A stretch of 7,266 nt of DNA from UBA3071 sp965369635 (lineage in GTDB: Bacteria > Chloroflexota > Anaerolineae > UBA3071). The stretch is from positions 1-7,266 of the forward strand of contig CBDURC010000154.1 in NCBI GenBank assembly GCA_965369635.1, written 5' to 3'. The notes beneath the pieces are model-generated. The model did no database searches and had not been told where the DNA came from. It saw nothing but the letters and a program-made list of their open reading frames with translations. A program made the position numbers and the translations under genes. Shown in pieces: positions 1 through 5,600 of this stretch (position 1 is its first letter; each line of letters starts with the position of its first letter).

Positions 1-142
1 GACAGAAGGCCGATTCCAGACCCCCGAGATCTCGCTTTCAGTTCTTGACAGGTACAGGATGGCCAGGATGCACCTGGACTGATCGAATCACGCGCAAGGA
101 AGACCTCGGAGGTCTATCTCCCCAGGGGTGACGAGCTGCGCT
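1..142. other. Upstream region without a convincing gene
   Basis: No frame here can be assigned to a known protein. One plus-strand frame is open from base 2 to a TGA at 80-82 and could be the last 26 codons of an upstream gene, but nothing in it is recognisable. The only clear structure is the 15-bp palindrome at 101-115, listed separately. Confidence 0.4.
101..115. other. 15-bp palindrome, possible weak hairpin or operator
   Basis: AGACCTC-G-GAGGTCT is a perfect palindrome with 7-bp arms around one central base. As RNA it could fold into a 5-bp stem with a TCGGA loop. It lies 18 nt after the TGA at 80-82, so it could belong to the end of an upstream transcript. No T-run follows, so it is a poor intrinsic terminator. 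It could equally be a protein-binding site. Its function is unknown. Confidence 0.3.
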
Positions 143-177
143 ACTGACCGCCGGACAGTTACTGACCGGCGGTCAGT
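143..177. promoter_or_regulatory. Tandem TetR-type operator pair
   Basis: Two 17-bp palindromes lie one base apart. Site 1 (143-159) is ACTGACCGCCGGACAGT, with 8-bp arms and one mismatched pair. Site 2 (161-177) is ACTGACCGGCGGTCAGT, with perfect 8-bp arms around one base. Their centres are 18 bp apart, about two helical turns apart. The TGACCGnCGGTCA core is of the kind bound by many TetR-family repressors (family knowledge); the identity of the regulator is inference and no regulator gene is in the window. The pair ends 4 bp before the -35 box, so a bound protein would touch RNA polymerase. The outer arms also form a perfect 10-bp inverted repeat (143-152 with 168-177). Confidence 0.7.
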
Positions 178-181
178 GATT

Positions 182-210
182 TTGACAATTGGTCGGGTTT
201 GTGGTACTAT
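182..210 (+). promoter_or_regulatory. Sigma70-type promoter of the hdr operon
   Basis: A perfect -35 TTGACA (182-187) is followed after 17 bp by TACTAT (205-210), which matches the -10 consensus at 4 of 6 positions. TG at 202-203 gives an extended -10 element (TGG before TACTAT). Transcription would start near 216-218 and read into the gene at 467. The two palindromes immediately upstream suggest that this promoter is regulated. Confidence 0.7.
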
Positions 211-216
211 ACGTGC

Positions 217-466
217 CGTGTTTGGGAATGCGCAGCGAGAGCAACGTGTGGCGTGCGGGTCGTCTTGCTTACTTCATTGCCACCCCCCTCGCCTGCGCGC
301 TAGCGCTGCGCAAACCCATTCTGAGCATCCAAGAACTGTCCCCAAGGACAATGGAGTCATGCACGGTTCGGGAATGCGCTCCTCCTATCTCCACAGCATC
401 GCACCACCACACATCCTCTGCGCGCCTGCCAGAAACGCCCCTCCGGACGAAACGGAGTAGCCCTTG
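217..466 (+). other. Long 5' leader of the operon
   Basis: About 250 nt separate the predicted transcription start from the first gene. The leader contains a 10-bp palindrome GCGCTAGCGC (297-306), a small hairpin TGTCC-CCAA-GGACA (337-350), a repeated word GGGAATGCGC (224-233 and 370-379), and the Shine-Dalgarno hairpin at 441-457. A frame from ATG 228 runs to a TGA at 465-467 that overlaps the ATG of the next gene. It encodes 79 residues with no recognisable motif and no well-placed ribosome site, so it is not called as a gene. No known riboswitch class was recognised. Confidence 0.4.
441..457 (+). promoter_or_regulatory. Hairpin covering the Shine-Dalgarno of gene 1
   Basis: CTCCG (441-445) can pair with CGGAG (453-457) across the loop GACGAAA. 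The 3' arm contains the GGAG (454-457) that is the Shine-Dalgarno for the ATG at 467, 9 nt downstream. Folding would hide the ribosome site. The stem is only five GC-rich pairs, so a regulatory role is inference. Confidence 0.35.
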
Positions 467-1726
467 ATGACTAGCTTTCTTGACCAGGTCAACACACTCA
501 GCGGCCAGACCGTCCAGCTCTGCTACCATTGCCACAAATGCACGGCCGGCTGCCCGGTGGTCTCCGCCATGACTTACGGGCCGGATCGCGCCCTGCGCAT
601 GATCCAGTTCGGTCAAGCCGAACAACTGCTGACCAGCCGGGACATCTGGCTCTGCCTGGGATGCGAAAACTGCGGCGCCCATTGCCCCAACGACATTGAC
701 GCCGGCCAGGTGATGATTGCTCTGCGACAGGTGGCGGGCGAGCGTGGCTACCGGCGAGGAGACTGCCAGGAACTGCGGGAGATCCTGTCCGACTACCTGG
801 CCCAGAGACCGGAATCGGTCATTGACGAGCGGTTGTGCGTGGGCCTGGGCCGGTTGAACCAGCTCGGCCAGACCATCACCGAAGCACACAACATCAGTGG
901 CGACGACAACCGCGAGCGGCTGATTTGGAGCCAGAACCTGGAGCGTGTGCCAGAGGGTTTGGAAGGCAAACGCGGAGCGGAGACCATCTACTTCGTCGGC
1001 TGCGTCGGTTCCTTTTTCCCCAGAAGCTACCGCGTGCCCCAGGCGCTGGCCAGCATCCTGGAAGCTGCCGACGCCGATTTCACCACCCTGGGCGGCCAGG
1101 AATGGTGCTGCGGCTTCCCTCTGCTGTCCATGGGGCGACAGGCCGAGGCCGAGGAGCTGATGCGCCACAACATCGCCCAGGTGAAGGAATTGGGCGCTTC
1201 GCGTATGGTGTTCACCTGCCCTTCTTGCTATCATGTATGGAAGTTCGTTTACCCCGAGGTGGCAGGCGAGGAGATGGGCATCGAGGTGCTGCACGCCACC
1301 GAGTTGCTGGAGGAGCTCATCGAGCAGCGGGCCATCACGCTGGGCGAGATCCAGAAACGGGTGACCTTCCACGACCCGTGCGATCTGGGGCGCAAGAGCG
1401 GGGTGTACGATGCGCCGCGCCGCGTGCTCCAGAGTATTCCTGGCCTGACGCTGGTGGAGATGAGCGGCCACGGGGGCGAATCGGACTGCTGCGGTGGCGG
1501 CGGCAACCTGGAGAGCTTCGATGCTGACGTTGTCTCCGAAGTGTCGCTGCGCCGCCTGGATCAGGCCTGTGAGATCGAAGCCCAAGTCATCGCCTCCGCC
1601 TGCCAGCAATGCGAGCGCACCCTGACCAACGCCGTTCGCCAGCACAAAGACGCCCGCCGCCTGCGCCTCCGCTCTATGGACGTGGTGGAACTGGTCTGGC
1701 AGGCGATGGAAGTGGCCAGCGGCTAG
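467..1726 (+). CDS. HdrD-like heterodisulfide reductase subunit (HdrC-HdrB fusion)
   Basis: This is an iron-sulfur subunit of a cytoplasmic Hdr-type complex, 419 residues from ATG 467. A TTG lies immediately before it at 464, but GGAG at 454-457 fits the ATG. The N-terminal HdrC-like part has two [4Fe-4S] motifs: Cys 19, 22, 25 and 29 (CYHCHKCTAGCP), and Cys 63, 66, 69 and 73 (CLGCENCGAHCP). The HdrB-like part has two complete CCG domains: Cys 179, CC 214-215 and CPSC 251-254; then Cys 305, CC 341-342 and CQQC 379-382. In HdrB such domains bind the noncubane clusters that act on disulfides (family knowledge). The domain order and length match HdrD. No membrane segment or signal peptide is visible. 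GlpC- or LutA-like proteins share the CCG fold, but the HdrA gene in the same operon favours Hdr. The natural substrate is unknown; it need not be CoM-S-S-CoB in a bacterium. Confidence 0.93.
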   Translation: MTSFLDQVNTLSGQTVQLCYHCHKCTAGCPVVSAMTYGPDRALRMIQFGQAEQLLTSRDIWLCLGCENCGAHCPNDIDAGQVMIALRQVAGERGYRRGDCQELREILSDYLAQRPESVIDERLCVGLGRLNQLGQTITEAHNISGDDNRERLIWSQNLERVPEGLEGKRGAETIYFVGCVGSFFPRSYRVPQALASILEAADADFTTLGGQEWCCGFPLLSMGRQAEAEELMRHNIAQVKELGASRMVFTCPSCYHVWKFVYPEVAGEEMGIEVLHATELLEELIEQRAITLGEIQKRVTFHDPCDLGRKSGVYDAPRRVLQSIPGLTLVEMSGHGGESDCCGGGGNLESFDADVVSEVSLRRLDQACEIEAQVIASACQQCERTLTNAVRQHKDARRLRLRSMDVVELVWQAMEVASG

Positions 1727-1788
1727 AGGTTGTCCGAAGGAACTGGCGGGATGGGCTCTCACGTCCGGCAATCCTGCAGGAAGAAGCA

Positions 1789-2604
1789 ATGCCTTACTTT
1801 GAGATTGTCGCCCATCGGGGCGCTTCCTTGGAAGCACCAGAGAATACGATTCTTTCATTTCAGCGTGCTATTGACCTCGGTGCAGACGCCATCGAACTTG
1901 ATGTCCGGTTGACGCGCGACCGGGTGCCGATAATCTATCACTATTTCTATCTCGATGAGGCCACTTCGACCTCTGGTCCGGTTTTTGACTACACATTCGA
2001 CCAACTCCAAGATGTGGACGTCCTGGGCGCTGGCGGTAACACCGTCAATGATTGTAGAATCCCGACACTGCACGAAGTTCTGGAAACCTTTGGTGGGCGG
2101 ATAGGGTTAGAGATTGAAATCAAAGGACCAGAGCCAGAATCCTCGGAAATTGTGGGAGCTGTTCTCCATGGTTTCAGACATCTGTGGGAGACTATGGAGG
2201 TTACTTCCTATGAGCCCATGTTACTTCTCGACATTCAGCAACGTTGCCCTGGGCTAGCGACGGACTTGCTCTTTCCACAATCCGCAGATTGGATGAGGCT
2301 AGATGTGTGCACATACGTGGCGATACATCGGGCAAGGCTTGCCCGCGCTAGAGCAATACACTTGCACCCTGCTCAGCTTTCATCCGAGGTCGTATCCGCA
2401 ATCCGGTCGTGCGGAATAGGAATACATGCTTGGGATGTGAACGACGAGCAATCGCTGAACGCTGTATTGGAGTTGAGCATACGCAGGATTTGCACCGATG
2501 AACTTCAGCAAGCGCTCGATTTCCGTCAGCGGACTGAGCTCTCGCACTTCGACAACGTGCAAGACGATGGGCGCAAGAGGATGCTCACGCGCGGAAACAG
2601 GTAA
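1789..2604 (+). CDS. Glycerophosphodiester phosphodiesterase (GDPD family)
   Basis: The predicted 271-residue cytosolic TIM-barrel enzyme would hydrolyse glycerophosphodiesters to glycerol-3-phosphate and an alcohol. Its start is ATG 1789, preceded by AGGAAG (1778-1783). Visible GDPD motifs are HRG at 9-11, EN at 18-19, ELDV at 36-39 with Glu36 and Asp38, His51, ExExK at 108-112, and a C-terminal HAWDVN (Trp215) followed by TD at 236-237. The usual HD pair of the family is HY here (His51-Tyr52); the histidine is kept. No signal peptide is seen. It starts 62 nt after the HdrD-like gene and ends 7 nt before the HdrA-like start, so it is probably co-transcribed. Its GC and codon use (AGG, CTA, ATA, TTA) look unlike both neighbours, which suggests separate acquisition. 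A functional tie to Hdr is not evident. Confidence 0.92.
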   Translation: MPYFEIVAHRGASLEAPENTILSFQRAIDLGADAIELDVRLTRDRVPIIYHYFYLDEATSTSGPVFDYTFDQLQDVDVLGAGGNTVNDCRIPTLHEVLETFGGRIGLEIEIKGPEPESSEIVGAVLHGFRHLWETMEVTSYEPMLLLDIQQRCPGLATDLLFPQSADWMRLDVCTYVAIHRARLARARAIHLHPAQLSSEVVSAIRSCGIGIHAWDVNDEQSLNAVLELSIRRICTDELQQALDFRQRTELSHFDNVQDDGRKRMLTRGNR

Positions 2605-2611
2605 TGTGACG

Positions 2612-5600
2612 ATGACAACACTCCCACAAGATGGCAACAGTAACAGCAAAGACCCCATCGGCGCGGTGCTGGTGGTCGGCGCGGGGATCGGCGGCATGCA
2701 AGCCTCGCTCGATCTGGCCGAGGCGGGCCTCAAAGTCTACCTGCTGGACAAGTCCCCGGCCATCGGCGGGGTCATGGCTCAACTCGACAAGACCTTCCCC
2801 ACCAACGACTGCGCCATGTGCATCATGTCTCCCAAGCTGGTGGAGGTGGGGCGGCATCTGAACATCGAACTGCTCACCTACGCCGACGTGGAGCGCATCG
2901 AAGGGGAGCCAGGCAACTTCACCGTCACCGTGAAGCAGCATCCTCGTTACGTGGACCTGGAGAAGTGCACCGGCTGCGGCGATTGCGCGACCGCCTGCCC
3001 CATCGTCCTACTGGACGAATTCAACACTGGCCTCTCCGAACGCAAGGCTGTTTACAAGCTCTACCCCCAGGCTATCCCCAACGCCTACGCCATCGAGAAA
3101 CTGGGCACTTCGCCCTGCCGCGACGGTTGCCCCATTCACCAGCGAGCGCAAGGCTATGTGGCCCTCGTTGCCCAGGGCCGCTACGCTGACGCCTACCGCA
3201 CTATTCTGGAGGACAACCCCTTCCCCTCCATCTGCGGGCGGGTCTGCAACCACCGTTGCGAGGACGCCTGCAGCCGCAGCATGGTGGACGATCCCGTCAA
3301 CATCATGGCGCTAAAGCGGTTTGTGGCCGATTGGGCGTTTCAACACCCAGAAGAACTGGTGGAAAAAAGAGAAGACGAGGGAAAGCAGGGGTCTGAGGGA
3401 AAGCAGGGAGAAGGAAAAGAGGGAAAAGAGGGGGAGGTAGCGGGGTCTGCTCAACGCGTGGCGGTGATTGGCGCGGGGCCGGCGGGATTGACAGCAGCGC
3501 TCGATCTGGTGCGACTAGGTTACAGCGCTACGGTATTCGAGGCACTGCCGGTGCCCGGCGGCATGATGCGCGTCGGTGTCCCTGACTACCGGCTGCCGCC
3601 GGAGGTGGTGCAGCGGGAGGTTGAAGCCATCGTCGCCGAGGGGGTTGAACTGAAGCTCAACCACCGTGTCGAGGATGCCGTGGCGCTTCTGGAAGAGTAC
3701 GATGCCGCCTTCGTGGCTGCGGGCGCTCACACCGGCGCTAAACTGCCCATTCCCGGCGCCGACCTGCCCGGCGTGCTTGTGGCGACGGACTTCCTACGCC
3801 AGGTAGCCATGCACAAGTATCAGGTATCAGACATTGGTGATCAGGAAGTCCCCAATACGCAATCACTGATACCCAATCACCGTGTTTTGGTCCTGGGCGG
3901 CGGCAACGTAGCCATAGACTCGGCCATGACCGCTGTGCGACTGGGCGCTTCCTGGGTAGGCATGGCCTGCCTGGAATCCCGCGAAACGATGCCCGCCCAC
4001 GAATGGGAGATAGCTGACGCCCAAGAGGAAGGGGTCAAACTCTTCCCCTCGCGAACGTTCAAGGAGGTCACCAGCAAGGATGGCCGCGTGGCCGGCATGC
4101 GCTGCGTGGAAGTGGACTTCCGTGGCTTCGTGGATGGCCGCCCCGATTTCGAGATGTTCCCCGAAACAGAGCACGTGCTCCCCGCCGACGTGGTCATCTT
4201 CGCCATCGGCCAGCGCCCCGACGTCTCCTGCCTGAACGACGAGGTGGAGAAGATACGCGGCCGTTTCCCGGTGATAGACGAGGAGACGATGGCCACCAAT
4301 GTGCCTGGCCTCTTCGCCGGCGGCGACGTCGTGACCGGCACGGCGTTCATTGTAGATGCGATAGCTGCAGGGCATCGGGCAGCGTGGGCGATTGATCTGT
4401 ACCTCCAAGGTAGATTGGGAGATTGGGAAACTGGTAGATTGGTAGATTGGGAAATTGGCGAAGTTGTCGAGTTGACTGAAGCTGAAGCACAGGCAAAGGT
4501 TGATCGTGGTGAGGCTTCGGTAGCAGCCCGGCATGAGACGCATAAGCTGCCGGCCGTGGAGCGGATGCGAGACTTCCGCGAGGTCTACGGCGGGCTGATA
4601 GAAGAGGAAGCCCTCGCCGAGGCGGCTCGCTGCCTGACCTGTGGCATCTGCTCCGAGTGTCTGCAGTGCGTCTTCGCCTGCCAGGCCGATGCCATCGACC
4701 ACAACCAGGTGGAGCAAGAAATCGAGATTGACGTCGGCGCGGTGCTGTTGGTGCCCGGAGCGGAACCGCTCCCGGGCGACATCCGACCCGAATTCGGCCA
4801 CGGCCGCTACCCCAACGTGGTCACCAGTCTGGAGTTCGAACGCATGCTGAGCGCTTCCGGCCCCTTCACCGGCGAGGTGAAGCGCCCATCCGACGGGCAA
4901 CACCCGCGCAAAGTGGCCTGGATCCAGTGCGTCGGCTCCCGCGACATCACCTGTGACCAGGGGTACTGCTCATCGGTCTGCTGCATGTACGCCACCAAGG
5001 AAGCCATCATCGCCCGCGAGCACGACGCCAACATCGAGCCCACCATCTTCTACATGGACATCCGCTCCTTCGGCAAAGGGTTCGATCGCTACATCGAGCG
5101 AGCGGAAGAAGAGTACAGCGTGCGCTACGTGCGCAGCATGGTCTCGGTCGTGAAAGAGGCTCCCAGAACCCACAATCTCCGGCTCACTTACGTCACCTTT
5201 GAAAATGAAAAGGGATCAGGGGCGAAGGACGAAGGACGAAGGACGAAACGCCCCGTGCCGCACGAAGATGAGTTCGACATGGTGGTGCTGGCGGTGGGGC
5301 TACGGCCCTCGGCCGAGACGGTGCAGATGGCCCAGCGGCTGGGCGTCGAACTCAACCGCTTCGGCTTCGCCGAACCGGCCCTCTTCACCCCCGGGCAGAC
5401 CTCGCGGCCCGGCATCTTCGTGGCCGGCGCGTTCGCCGAGCCCAAGGACATCCCCGAGACAGTCATTGAGGCTTCATGCGCGGCGGCGCAGGCTTCGGGG
5501 CTGCTCGCTCCAGCCCGGCACACGCTGACCCGCGCACCAGAGTACCCTGTGGAACGGGATGTGAGCGACGAAGCACCGCGCGTGGGGGTGTTCATCTGCC

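Noticed and set aside
45..50. TTGACA at 45-50 as a second -35 box
   Set aside because: No acceptable -10 hexamer lies 16-18 bp downstream.
1..82. Possible C-terminal tail of an upstream gene, ending at TGA 80-82
   Set aside because: Only 26 codons are visible and no motif can be assigned, so neither the frame nor the strand can be defended.
228..467. 79-codon leader frame from ATG 228 whose TGA overlaps the start of gene 1
   Set aside because: The stop-start overlap would suit translational coupling, but the ATG has no well-spaced ribosome site, an internal ATG at 351 is no better, and the peptide is low in recognisable features.
1609..1788. N-terminal extension of the GDPD frame back to 1609
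   Set aside because: It overlaps the end of the HdrD-like gene and has no GDPD sequence. ATG 1789 has a good AGGAAG site and begins directly with the family's first strand before HRG.
269..1858. 529-codon open frame on the minus strand
   Set aside because: It lies opposite the HdrD-like gene, whose cysteine motifs are all intact on the plus strand. Long antisense frames are common in GC-rich DNA, and this translation shows no recognisable motif.
3863..4903. 346-codon open frame on the minus strand
   Set aside because: It is antisense to the GltD-like part of hdrA, which is conserved on the plus strand. The frame includes the reverse complement of the octamer repeat and no known domain.
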